DNA from: Corbicula japonica
Lineage: Eukaryota; Mollusca; Bivalvia; Venerida; Cyrenidae
DNA length: 64,000 nucleotides
Assembly (NCBI GenBank): GCA_038501625.1
Contig: JAZAYU010000257.1
Location: 558,001 to 622,000, forward strand
Direction: 5' to 3'
Numbering within the stretch: the stretch's first letter is position 1; every line of letters begins with the position of its first letter. This document shows, in pieces, positions 25,033-37,300 of the stretch. The notes under the pieces were generated by a model that ran no database searches, had not been told where the DNA came from, and saw nothing but the letters and a program-made list of their open reading frames with translations. A program made the translations under genes and the position numbers.

Positions 25033-28000
25033 GGAAGGCTTCCCCTAATGAGCTTCGGTCGATAACGCCACACTTCGGTTGCGGCCGTAGTTATCGTTTT
25101 TGCCCGGTGAAAAATGTAATTTTACCAAATAACCCGAAATAAGTTGTTAATGTTTAGGTTAAAAGTTAAAGTGGTTCAAAATATGTTATACAGGACAAAA
25201 ATTTCGAGATATATTATGTTTATTAAGAAAATAATTTTTTAAAAACCCAAGCTCCGGTCACGTGACGTTTGGGAATTCCCTGCTTGCAAACCGAAAGTAC
25301 AAAACCTACTGCAGGTAGAACGTGATTTTTGAGTGAGATTTAATGCTCGTAAGCGTCAAACAATACGGAAACAACCGAGTAGAGCTTTATTTACAGAACA
25401 CAACTACGCCAACGTGTATTTGTGCGACGGAGATGCCTGTAAAAATCCGAGTTTCAAATACGGACAGGTTTAAAACACGGGTCCGTCGTAAAATAAAGTA
25501 CGGCCCAAAAAGGAAAACACCGTTACCCCATTAACTTTTTGATTTCCTAAGATATCTTCAAAATTCATTTTGCATCTAAAAGATAACATTCGTGGCTATA
25601 ATAGAATCATTTAGTTTGAAAAATTTTCAACTAGAAGATAAATAAACTTTGTCTTAAAGATGGGCCGTCTTTTGACTAAAATTTAGTCGGAAACGGAAAA
25701 CACGGTCCTACTCTTTAATTTCTTTATTTTAAAATATATCTTCAAAATTCTTTTTGCATATTAAATAGGACCCTACAAGCTATGTGAAAAACATTTATGT
25801 TGAAAATATCTTAATTAGAAATTAAATTAAGGGGTAGGACTGTGTTTCCGTTTCACAAGGTACTTTGAACTCTCATTAAATCTGCAATATTTTGCTCTGT
25901 GTTATGGTGAACAGTACTTATATAATTGCAGACATCACTGCAGTGTTACAGTATATTCATCTATTAAAATAAACCTCTTTCAGATGTAGTAATGTTTAGG
26001 AAAATTATAAAATTTCATTTTATATAATGTCTTTTTTGCTCTCTGGTCATATCTCAAAACAGTGGGTAGTCATTTTCAAATCTTAATTTCTAAAGTTAAC
26101 TACGGTAAAAATATTTCAAACTAGATGTTTTTTGTGAAAAACGCATGTCTCCCCACTGCGCCGCCCCCACCCCCCTGCGCCCAGACCCCTGTGACCTTGA
26201 CCTTTGACCTACTGATCCCATAATCAATAGGGTTCTTCTACTCAATAAGGGCTATTACCCTATTTAGTTTGAATGCTCTGGGTCAAGCGGTACTCCAGTA
26301 ATTGACCGGATACGATTTTTACTCTTCGGGGCCCCTGTGACCTTGACCTTTGACCTACTGACCCCAAAATCAATAGGAGTCCTCTACTGAATAAGGACAT
26401 CCATCGTATGAAGTTTGAATGGTCTGGGTAAAATAGAACTCCTATTATGAGTGGAAACGGTTTTCACTCTTCAGGCCCCTTTGACATTGACCTTTGACCT
26501 ACTGACCCCAAAATCAATAAGGTTCTTCTACTCTATAATGGCTATCAACCTATGAAGTTTGAAGTCCCTGGGTCAAAGGGTACTCAAGTTATGGAGCAGA
26601 AACGGTTTTCACTCTTCGGGCCCCTGTGACCTTGACCTTTGACCTACTGACATCAAAATCAATAGGGTTCTTCTACTTAATAAGGGCTGTCATCCTATGA
26701 AGATTGAAGGATCTGGGTCAAAGGGTACTCGAATTATTGAGCGGAAATGGTTTTCACTCTTCGGGCCCCTGTGACCTTGACCTTTGACCTACTGACCCCA
26801 AAATCAGTAGGGTTCTTCTACTCAATAAGGGCTATCACCCTATGAAGTTTGAAGGCTCTGGGTCAAAGGGTACTCAAATTATTGAGCGGAAACGGTTTTC
26901 ACTTCGGGTCACTGTGACCTTGACCTTTGACCTACTGACCACAAAATAAATAGGGTTCTTCTACTCAATAAGGGCTATCATCCTATGAAGATTGAAGGCT
27001 CTGGGTCAAAGGGTACTCGAGTAATTGAGCGGAAACGGTTTTCACTCTTCGGGTCACTGTGACCTTGACCTTTGACCCACTGACCCCAAAATCAATAGGG
27101 TTCTTCTGCTCAATAAGGGCTATCATCCGATGAAGTTTGAAGGCTCTGGGTCAAAGGGTACTCGAGTTATTGAGCGGAAACGGTTTTCACTCTTCGGGTC
27201 ACTGTGACCTTGACCTTTGACCTACTGATCCCAAATTCAATAGGGTTCTTTTACTCAATAAGGGCTATCACCCTATGAAGTTTGAAGGCTCTGGGTCAAA
27301 GGGTACTTGAGTTATTGAGCGGAAACGGTTTGCACTCTTCGGGTCACTGTGACCTTGACCTTTGACCTACTGACCCCAAATTCAATAGGGTTCATCTACT
27401 CAATAAGGGCTATCACCCTATGAAGTTTGAAGGCTCTGGGTCAAAAGGTACTCGAGTTATTGAGCGGAAACGAAGTGTGACAGACGGAGTGACGGACAGA
27501 CGGACAGGGCAAAAACAATATGTCTCCCCCAGAGGGGGGGGGGGGAGACATAATTGTTATATGTTACTCAGTTATGATTTAAGATGATATTTATGTAATG
27601 TTTATTGATGTACCTACTTCAATTGTTTGAAAAAAAATAGGCTAAAGTGACTTCGGCAATTTTGGGTTTTCGAGAATTTAAAGGAATTCCTGTATACTGC
27701 CACTGAGGTTTTCACCAATATAATAGCTATTTTATTAAAATCACTCATGATATGAACTTTTATATTAAGAACAATTATATCTGCAGTGAATTAATGTTTT
27801 TTGCATATAAATTTGTCCAAAAGCTACAAAAAATAAACTTTTTTGAAATCATGTACCGTTGTATTTTTTCCCATACACAAAAAGAGAAGTCGGGGAATTA
27901 AAAAATGTAAAAATGCAAAACACACACGGTAAAAAATTGTTTAAATCTGTATTTAAATTAGATAAAGCAAATAAATCACAAATATTGTAAGTTTTAGTTA

Positions 28001-28033
28001 GTATGAAATTTTTCCCATTAGGGGAAGACTTCC
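25033..28033. mobile_element. 3-kb TTAA-flanked non-autonomous element
   Basis: The ends are inverted copies (GGAAGGCTTCCCCTAATG at the left, CATTAGGGGAAGACTTCC at the right) inside TTAA at 25,029-25,032 and 28,034-28,037. TTAA targets suggest piggyBac-type mobilisation. No transposase frame is seen. A 63-codon open frame at 25,343-25,534 is unremarkable. A second element carrying a 145-bp tandem array is nested inside at 26,145-27,551. Confidence 0.75.
26145..27551. mobile_element. Inverted-repeat element containing nine 145-bp tandem units
   Basis: The ends are short inverted repeats ATGTCTCCCC / GGGGAGACAT. In between, nine units start at 26,191, 26,337, 26,481, 26,626, 26,771, 26,914, 27,059, 27,204 and 27,349, a period of about 145 bp. 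Nearly every unit carries TGACCTTGACCTTTGACCT, that is three perfect TGACCT half-sites (spacing 0 and 1), followed two bases later by TGACCC. A GACGGACAGACGGACAG stretch and a G run precede the right end. No protein coding. Related arrays are familiar in bivalve genomes, from general knowledge. Confidence 0.85.
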
Positions 28034-28037
28034 TTAA

Positions 28038-29350
28038 GTCAAACTCTTACGTTAATCAAAACACTGTGTTACACTGTCTTGTTTTTCTGAAAACGTGCAG
28101 TCAGATATGATAAAGATATCAAATACGAGTATACTTTGCTTGTTCTGTTGCTTGTTTTGTTGTCTGTTTTGTTTCCATTGTAACGAGATATGATTTAGGA
28201 TAATAGCTCGTCATCTTTAAAATAGATTTTCCACGGAGTAATAAAACAAAATGTTATCATCCAGTCTACTTAAAAAATTCATTTAATTTAAAACGTATTC
28301 TCCAAAAAAGTCACCGATGCTGCAATTTGTGATCGATTTTTTCTGACACCCATTTCCTCACCTACAAGCAGTCTGCACATTCAATAATCTGCTAGGACAA
28401 ATCGAAAAATGAAAATATAAGTAAACCTGAAAACAGCTCTTATGTTAAAAAGGATAACGTTTCATATGCTCAACCCTTTATATTTGAAACACGTAGTAAT
28501 AAGTCAGCGCTTCTTCAGCGCGCCGATTATATTAGTAATTACTTAGGAAATTGTACCGTTTCTGGACAAGACCATAATTGCAGGATTGTCCGTATTTTCG
28601 TTGTTGCAAGACGTAATTGATAGGTGTGTGTTTGAAAAAAGCGTATTACTAAATTTTATAACGAGGACTACTATTGAAACGGGTCCTTCTTTGTTGATAT
28701 TTTTATGTTTGTTTATAAATACGAACCTGTCCATGAATAACTACTTAGATCATAATTATGATGCTGGTTGTCTCATGACGATTTTTGAAATTTATTTTTA
28801 AAGAACGGAAACCGTTCCTTTCGAATAATCGGCCACAGGAGACGCGTATATATTACGACATAGCAGCTCTGTTTAAAATTTTAATGTATTTTCAAACTTT
28901 AATTCAATTCAGAAGAAAGTTATTGCATATGTTAAAACATTTTAAATGAGTAACGCTGCTCGGGACTGCAAGAGCAGAACTTGACTGCATGCTAAGTTCA
29001 AATACAGTCATTTCAGAATGCTAGAGACAACTTCTCGTTTGAGTCCAACATCATTTGCAACAGATAAGAAGTCCGTTGAATGTACCGATAGGCCAGATTT
29101 TAATTCTGAACCGGGAAATTCTTAACCGTTGCCCGAGTTGACAGATGTACACTTTCACGATTTTGTTCAGCTTTACGCAAATAGAACGCCTTTGCAGCGT
29201 TTCTACAAGAGAACCCAGCTCCGAACCGAGTCGAAATTCGTGCTAGAACTTAATTTACCATTCCCGGGAATATCAATGTTGTAATATTGATTTCCACTAG
29301 AATATAAAAATCACGCTTACATATTAAAATATATCATATATAGTCAGAAA
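28038..29350. other. No gene seen
   Basis: AT-rich DNA right of the TTAA element. Overlapping short open frames occur on both strands near 28,543-28,801, without motifs or splice context. Nothing supported. Confidence 0.4.
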
Positions 29351-29745
29351 AAAAGGTGAAATATGCATATCAGGAATCGCCACATTCAGAAAAAACAGCC
29401 TCCCCACACAGTCAAGAAGAAGAGAGGGGGAGAGAGCATGGTTAATAAAATGGTCAGTTTCAAAAAAGACACCACTAACAATAAACAAAAATGAGAACTC
29501 GAGGGGTTACCGCCTTGGAACGGTCAGTGGCAAATCAAATTGCCACTGGGGGTTTAAACTAGGTTCTAGGGAGCACCAACCTCACACTTGCCCCAACAGG
29601 TTCTCATATCACAAAACAAGTACAAGTTGTCTTGGTGAAAAAAACTCCAACCCACTTATCGGCTTAACAATGTTGCATGCAAAAGCACACAAACATATAA
29701 AACATAAGAAGCTAAGAGCATTGCAAAGCCGAAGGGGCTAGTATT
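29350..29745 (-). mobile_element. RT element 3' fragment, copy 2
   Basis: Minus-oriented 3' end of the same family as at 36,290-37,618. It starts with GCATATCAGGAATCGCCAC, a GAGA-rich tract, then CGGTCAGTGGCAAATCAAATT and CTAGGTTCTAGG. It is 5'-truncated at about 29,745, before any coding sequence. The terminus is shared with copy 3, which defines the 3' end of the family. Confidence 0.75.
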
Positions 29746-30860
29746 TCTTCGATATATTCCTATCGGGTCACATAAGTATATACATTATACAGTACGTATT
29801 AATTAACAGTTTATGAATGGCAAGAACAAACTTAATAATAATTTAAGGTGGACTGTACCTTTAAAAATTATTCTAGAAATCTGTGAAATTTGGTTTCAAA
29901 TGAAAAGTTAAGATATTTCTGATACGAATTGGACGTTAATTAAGACGTCATGTTCACAATTACTTCAAAATATGTTTTTGATTAGTATAAACTGTCAGGA
30001 TACGTTATGTTTTTGTTGATTTGTTTTCTTTAAATTTTTTTTTCTTATGTTCAAATAAGATAAAAAAATTTATCCTGCTATTCGGACTTGCTTCCGTATG
30101 CACTATGCGACGGACTTCAATCACCTATAAACCCCAGGATGTATTTAATCGTATATTTACCTGTTTCAGTTCTAGAGTTACAAGTTTTTAACATGTGTTC
30201 CATGAATGTTTGGACCAAATTTATTCTTTTATTTTTCTTACTCTTTTAAAAATCTTTCTCTTGGCATACTATCAGATTGCGCAGAAATGTAAGCTATTTT
30301 AAATACTTGTTTCGACAATATAAGGAAAACAACAACATACTGTAAACGCCATTAGGAGAGAACTTACGAAAATTGGTAAGTGTTAATTCGACTGTTCAAC
30401 GCACAAATCATGATAATGTCTGATCGCTGATTCCGATTCCAATCCAAAGGTCAGCTGCAAATTTATGTTTACATTTCGGTTGTAAATGTTTAAGAATATA
30501 TAGGTTGTGGGTTTCGAAATACTCGTAATACGGCTTTAAAGCTTATTATATTAAATTAAAGGCATACATGTATCTTTATATTTCAAACAATGTCAGCTAA
30601 CAGCAAGGATAGATTCTAATTTTAGTTTGATTGATCCCACTGATACACCAAGGAAGTTTGCGACCTTGAAATGTATACATACAGTTTGAGCACTCAGAAG
30701 AGCCTTTTGAACCCATCCATTTTACGAGGTTGAAAGTCTTATTCACTGTTACACTCGGCATGTTCTCAGGCCACACATTGACTTGGAATCTGACCATCAA
30801 AGACGGAATCTGACCATCAAAGACATTTCCTAAAAACTTCTTTTGTAAATAAAGGAATAG
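29746..30860. other. No gene firmly supported
   Basis: AT-rich. A 67-residue Cys-containing open frame lies on the minus strand at 30,597-30,800, without a usable acceptor or donor. A direct repeat of GGAATCTGACCATCAAAGAC occurs at about 30,785-30,824. Nothing more is seen. Confidence 0.35.
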
Positions 30861-30869
30861 ATTTAAATA

Positions 30870-32175
30870 TTGCTATAATCCTGCCGGTCATATTGTTACC
30901 GGTGATCTTAATGTAATCAAAGACTCTATAATTCGTTATTTAATTTCTAAATGTCCCAAAAATAGAATTCCATCCAAAATTGATTTTAATGCATGCCTTG
31001 CAGAAATTTCTGAGTCTTTAAACTTATTTTGCAATTAGTGGTGCAAAAGAGAACATGCTGAGCCTAATGCAATTTCTAACTGGAAAAACATATCCTTTCC
31101 ACGACCATAACGTATTTAAACGTGACAAAATTTTGACTTCCCAAAACCCTACCCTGTTTTTAGGGGAGATGCCCGAAACGTATTTAAACGTATAAAAAAA
31201 TCGCTTTTCAAAACCCGACCCTGTTTTTCCGTCGGAAATTCGTCGATTTTTATTTTTTTTACATTGGTTGCTATTTAGAAGAACACGGAATCATCGATTA
31301 GTATTTTTACACTATTAGTCCTTTGAACGCACCGCATATTTTCTCTCAAATATCATTTAGTAAGAAATTTATTACATGTGACTTAGATAATCTGATAAGA
31401 AAATGAGTGATTTTAAAAAGTTAAATTTTAAGAAAAAAATCTCGTAACAGTGTTGCTGTTTCTTAATCTTTTATTGTCAAAATAAAAAAGTGGCTCCAAA
31501 CAGTTATCCATTATGTTAGAAAATACCTGTATCTACCTAGTAATTACTTAAAAATGACATTTTTTGCAATAACATAAAAATTAATGACTGTTAATTAGGT
31601 TAATTGATTTACGGAATTTTCCGTTACACTCTTCCAGCGATAAACCGAATTTTTCGGTTTGGTTTCTCCAATTACGTAAAAGAGTGTTGAGATCCGGAAT
31701 TTTAACGCACCTCGTCCTCGTTTTAACTTTCGTCATTTGAAAAAAGGGAAGTCAGGACTTTCATAACAGATTTGTATTAACACCTGCTAATAATGCTTCT
31801 AATAATGTAATTATAGTGTGACGAATACACTATATTAATATTCAAACTGAAGAACTAAATAGCACGAATGCTTATATACTGACTTCTTCTTCTGAGAGTG
31901 ATATTGTTACTGCACACACTCTACAAAATACAAAATTTAGAATTAGTATTGAGCCGAAACAAGACAAAGTACCTACTATGTATTGGTTGCCTAAAATGCA
32001 TAAAACAACGTACAAAGCAAGATTTATTTAAAACTAGTTCTTACCCAGCTACTAAATTATCGGTTCTCATAACATTTTGTCTATATATATATTTAATATT
32101 AATAGACCTATTATATTACTGTAGTACTTTACCTTTTTTGTCAGTTACAATCAAACCGAGCTGGCAACAGTGAAT
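30870..32175 (+). pseudogene. RT element, degenerate N-terminal/palm part, copy 5
   Basis: Plus-oriented remnant of the same RT family. The first piece (30,895-31,095) reads TGDLNVIKDSIIRYLISKCP and, after a stop, WCKREHAEPNAISNWK. The second (31,735-32,150) reads RFVLTPANNASNNVIIV and then PTMYWLPKMHKTTYKARFI and TKLSVLITFC, the WLPK-H-K...RFI motif that opens the RT domain of this family. Between them lies unrelated AT-rich DNA, including an 80-bp imperfect repeat at 31,090-31,230. Several stops. The 3' half is absent here. Confidence 0.6.
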
Positions 32176-32789
32176 GTGTCATTTTCGACTGTTTCTTCGG
32201 ATACCTTTAAATTTTTTCAAAGATCGTATACTGTAGTCAACAACAAAATTTCATCATTTTACAATTTGAAAAAGGTTCAACAAATGCATTGAGGAAATAA
32301 GAATTTATGTGGTTACCATGTATATGGATACTCGATGATTCCGATCCTTATTACAAGACTAGAAGAGAGAAGCCGAAGTAGTGAATATGGTTGAGTCAAT
32401 TTATGCTGAGAAGGAACTTATAAATACTGTCATGTATAATAATACCCCCTGTCCTAATTCTAGAATTAACACGTACTACTCGATGTCGTGCTTTAAACAC
32501 TAGTTGAAGTATAGTGATCCCATTGTAAGATCTTTCATGTATGCGAAAATTGTTTACAGGTTGACCTAATTTGTTGTTTACAATCATATCGTAAAAACAT
32601 GACCGTATTTAATGACACCGTTACCCTGATACAGAATGAGCTTTATTCTATTAAAGTTTTGGTACTTTGCCCGATAGCAGTTGTATATAGATTTATTCAG
32701 TTAAATTTATCAATTCGTTCATTTGTTTCATACAGATAATGAATGCACGTATGCGTACACTTACATATCACTTGTATTTATCATGTTCA
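32176..32789. other. No gene seen
   Basis: Possible further decay of the RT element up to about 32,600, without recognisable motifs. AT-rich. Confidence 0.4.
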
Positions 32790-33960
32790 CTAGCTTTTAG
32801 ACAGTAAACTTAACTGTTTTAACCAAAGATGCAGTTTTGCTTCCAGAAGCAGCAGCTGCAGTTTCTTCACCGCTTGTTGCTTCCATTCAAGGAAGCAGGC
32901 AATGGCGGCACACTGTTTTGCTGCAGAGGCATCACTACTGAAGGATGATGAGACAGAAAGGGACGGAAAGGGAGCTGAAAAACAATCAATGAAATTTAAA
33001 TAATTGACGTCCTCATCATACTTGTAAACATACAATTATACTGAACTCGGTGATCTGTTTTGATAATAGCAAAATAAAGACTAATTCTTGGTTGTTAATA
33101 GTTGATTTGACAAGTTTGAATGAAACTTATAGGACTTGAAATTGCATACGTCAAGGATGCAATGCTAAAGTCTTACGAAGTAGATTGGGAAGCATCAATA
33201 TTTGACCATCATAGTTTTCTTTTTCAAACAAGAAAGCTTTCGGATATGGTATCTGTTCGTTCTGCTTTACAATATCTCTAAACTCTGTGTCAGCTAGCAA
33301 CAGAATTGATCGGTCAGGAGATATATCTGTGACAGATGCAATTCGTTCCTGTATTTGCACAAAGCTGAAAACAATACGAGATTTCAAACTCTACCAAGCG
33401 ATTATGACAATACACTTTTTCCTGTAGCAAGCGGTGGAGTTAAAGCTAGTTTTGCCATCATGTGTTAAACATTATGTTCGATTTTTCTATTGATCTGTTA
33501 TGTAACTTTCGATTTTTCTTTTAATTTTTAACGTTACGTTCTATTTCTCTATTGACTTGTTATGTAACGTTCGATTTTTCCATTGAACCTCTGAAAACTT
33601 AAACTACAAAATACAGTAAGATAAACGTTCAAACGCGTCGAACAGTTGTAAAGGTTCTTTGAAACACCAAAAAAGTTTAAGGATTTTTTTAGAATTTGTT
33701 TGTTTCTAAAAGTAGACCTTGACAAAGTATGGCCCCGCATTGCCCAACAACACAATATTTGATGTTGTAGACAGATCCTTCAGGGCACTGGATAGTCTCA
33801 AATAATAAATAATGGAGAAGATATAAAGGTCTTACTTAGACAGGTAGCAAGTATCAGGAAGTTGTTTGGATCTTTCTACAGTGCCTCCAGGATGTTTCTG
33901 GATACCGGAAATGTCTCCTGAATTCCTTCCGACCAAAGCCCGCCCAAAACCCTCCCCCCC
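32790..33960 (-). pseudogene. TBK1/IKK-epsilon-like kinase fragment, three exon-like segments
   Basis: TBK1/IKK-epsilon kinases act in cytosolic innate immune signalling. Three minus-strand segments appear in protein order. Segment a, about 33,960-33,836, gives GRNSGDISGIQKHPGG and LPDTCYLS, like the end of the kinase domain. Segment b, 33,364-33,177, after TTTTCAG and before GTAAGA, gives FVQIQERIASVTDIS and YPKAFLFEKE, like the ubiquitin-like domain. Segment c, 32,974-32,790, after TTTTTCAG, gives SSDASAAKQCAAIACFLEW, like the start of the scaffold domain. Intron phases match (2, then 1). The segment between kinase tail and ubiquitin-like domain is not seen, and segment c ends early at TAG 32,790-32,792. 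An 18-20 base C run at about 33,953-33,972 abuts segment a. Kinase lobes are absent, so this is probably a gene fragment. Family call is from remembered motif pattern. Confidence 0.55.
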
Positions 33961-34398
33961 CCCCCCCCCCTCGCTCCCTCGACCGAGATGCGATCTGTGC
34001 AGTAAAGAAATTGACTTGAAATAAACCATATTACGGATGAACCGTTTGTAGAACAGCATTTTACTTTTTCTTCTTTAAACATCTTTTTCAAAGGTGAATA
34101 TAATTAACGCAGTAAATGGAAAAACCAATATTCTAAATATATATGTCCCATTTAATTTGACCTTATTTATTTTGCGCACTACAACGAAACCCGAAAAGCG
34201 ATACTGCCTTCTACTTATACTTAAGTGATGTCAGTTGGCGCATGCGTTTTTATCAAGTCTGGCAAACTTTATTACATGTTTTAAATGATAATCCTCCAAC
34301 ACCGCTAAAGCATAGCGGACTTAGTTGACTGTTTGATTGTTTGAATTTTTTGTGCATTTTTCTTATCACTCTTATGCAGAACGGGAAAAAAAACGATA

Positions 34399-37300
34399 AT
34401 GGATTCAACAGATGTTTGTAACGCATTCATTGGATACTTGTTGTTTGTAACAATAAACTGTGCATCTAAAAAGTCGATGAATCTCACAAGACAGTGGTCC
34501 ATTGCACATTTGAGTAGAAATCAATTGATAATGATACTGTTTTTAACATTTATAACGTGTACAGACGGACAAAGACTAGATCAGGAAGCCGAAGGATTTG
34601 TCTGTGGAAAAGACTTTTGCAGCAGATGGGGATATGACGCTTGTTTTAAATCTGGTGAAAAGGGCTCTTACTGTCTCCCTTGCAACCATGACCAGTTGCA
34701 TAGACTTTGTGGTACTAGGAATGAGCCTGTTGGATGCAATCTCCATTGTGCAGGTGAAACATTTTGTTTTTGTTTTGTTTTGTTTTTATTAACATTAAAA
34801 TGATTATTGGTCCCCAGGTTGTTAGTTAAAGCATTGTAACAAAAACAACAACAACAAAATATGAACTCTGTACGACAAGATTCTACGCCGCATCCTGCAC
34901 CCGCGAATATTATGTTTTTGTAGTGTGGCGGCCGTAGAAAGTCTCTCTCGAACTATCAGTCAGTACTGTTATCATTATATAATCGGTTTCCGGTGTTACG
35001 TAATGATAAACACTACATTAGAGTTATCAGCGCAAACTTTTTGTGTTTGTCCAGGCTTACCGAATCGGCCAGGCTCTGTTGCCGCACGGGTCCGAATCCC
35101 AGCTAAGGGCTTACATTTTTGACACACTTTGGCGTCATTTTGATCTAGAACTTAATCAGACAAATGAACTTTACTTGTATTAATTCATGAATAGTGGTGA
35201 GCTACTTATGTTCGTGGATTTCGTGAGAAGGATGAACCATGAATGTAAATCCCCAAAGAGATATTATACAATTGTTCATAAACTTGATTTTAGAAAATTA
35301 AAAACCTCGAATTTCAGCATCCACGTAAATGCGGTTTGCCGGAATGAAAACCATGCAATGTGATGTCCCTGAATATTAATGAATTCACGGTATACTAAAA
35401 TAGTAGAATATCTTGATTTCAAGGAATGATGGTATATGATTTTAGTGCGTTGGTTAACTTCACAAACAATGTTTATGAATTTGTGTTCTTTGTGCATAAT
35501 ATGTATTACGAAAAACATTTAATACGCCCAAACACTGTTTTAAGGACCGTCTACAGTCGTCATTGCATTGTCATCGATCAAAAAGAAAATTACGAAAATC
35601 TCTCTGATGGCAAGTTGCAGTAAAACTGTACACAATTTGTGTTATTAATGTATATTTATTGTACAAACGTTAAGTAAAATTAGAACAGTGAAGAACAATA
35701 ACTAGACCCGCAAATTCCCTAAAATTCTCACAACAACCAATCTCAAAAAAGAAGTAATACCCGCACGAGTTGTATGATTCTGGTATTATATGAGGTTCTT
35801 TAAAAGAAGAAAAAAGTGGGAAATTAACATTTTTATTCCTTTGTCATCTATTTACGCGACCAGGAAATTCAAGGTCAAGCAAAATTTTACAAATATATCA
35901 TATTGTATACATGTGTGAGACAAAAGGACCTTACATATTGTTGTCTGTGTCATATTACTTAATCTTTAAATAGTACAGACTTATCCCTTGCGATTACTTA
36001 AATTAAATAACTTTGTTAAGCTATATCATAAATTGAAAATAAAGATTTTACCTCTAAAAAGTACATACACATTTTTCAACAATTATTCTGTATAAATGAT
36101 ATTTAATAAAATGTAACTGAATTGAATGCGGATAGCATTATATTTTTTAATCCAATAATAATCGAAATAAAAATATGCATCCACTCACAACGTGACATGC
36201 ATGAAATTATATAGAAACTTATTTCCATAAACATTTTTTTTTCAGAAGTTCTAATGCAGACCATGAAAGACAGTTTAACAGCACAACTTGTCAAAACTCG
36301 TCAAAAAAAGCAACATATGCATATCAGGAATCGCCACACTCAAAAAACACAGCCTCCCCACGCAGCGAAAAAGAAGAGAGGAAGAGAGAGAGAGAGCGCA
36401 TGTTTTATATATGTATGTCAATTCAAATAGGACGCCACAAACAATTAATAAACAAGCGAACCTTTGGGGATACCGCCTTGGAACGGTCAGTGGCAAAACA
36501 AATTGCCACTGGGGGTTTAAACCAGGTTCTAGGGTGCACCAACCTCACACTTGCCCCAACAGGTTCTCGTATCACAAAACAAGTACAAATTGTCTTGGTG
36601 AAATAACTCCAACCCACCCATCAGCTCAACAATGTTGCATGCAAAAGCATACAAACATATAAACATAAGAATTTAATAGCATTGCAAAGCCAAAGGGCGG
36701 GTACTCAATGATCTTTCCGGGACCAGAGCACCTGGAGTAAAATCAGCAAGAACACGATGACAGGGATAAAAGAAACAAATCGAGCTTTTAGGTTCTTTTA
36801 AGAAAAGATTTCCCCATAAACTTTCATAAACTCTTGCACCCCTGCCACCGTCGTGCAACCAAAGAGGTAAGCATAATGATCAACTGTAGATGGGTTAATC
36901 ACCAGGCCTGCAGAGCGCTGTAAAATATCATGTTGGTAACCTTTCTTTTTAAATTTACAGATGGTTTTTACGAATAACCGGGAGAAATTAACATTGCCTT
37001 TTATCTTCTTAAGTTTATAAATTAAATCTCCATAAAAAACTGGCTGTAAAATTCCTTGTTGCAATAGTGATTTTAAACTGCAGCTGTATTTATGAATTAG
37101 ATCTGGATATCGGCGATAAAACTTGCAAAAGGTTTTCCTTAATTTGTGATACCGATAACCTTGTTTTAAAAGTTTTTCTGTAATGCAAAGATTACGTTCA
37201 TTGAAATCATTCACATCGTTGCAAGCTCTTGAAAAGCGAACAAGCTGTGAGATATAAACCCCGTAAGAAGTTGCACGAGAAACATCGCCGTCTAGAAACG

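Noticed and set aside
33718..33787. Possible extra exon of the TBK1-like fragment
   Set aside because: Acceptor and reading fit the upstream phase, but the exit phase (0) does not fit the ubiquitin-like exon (needs 2), and similarity is weak.
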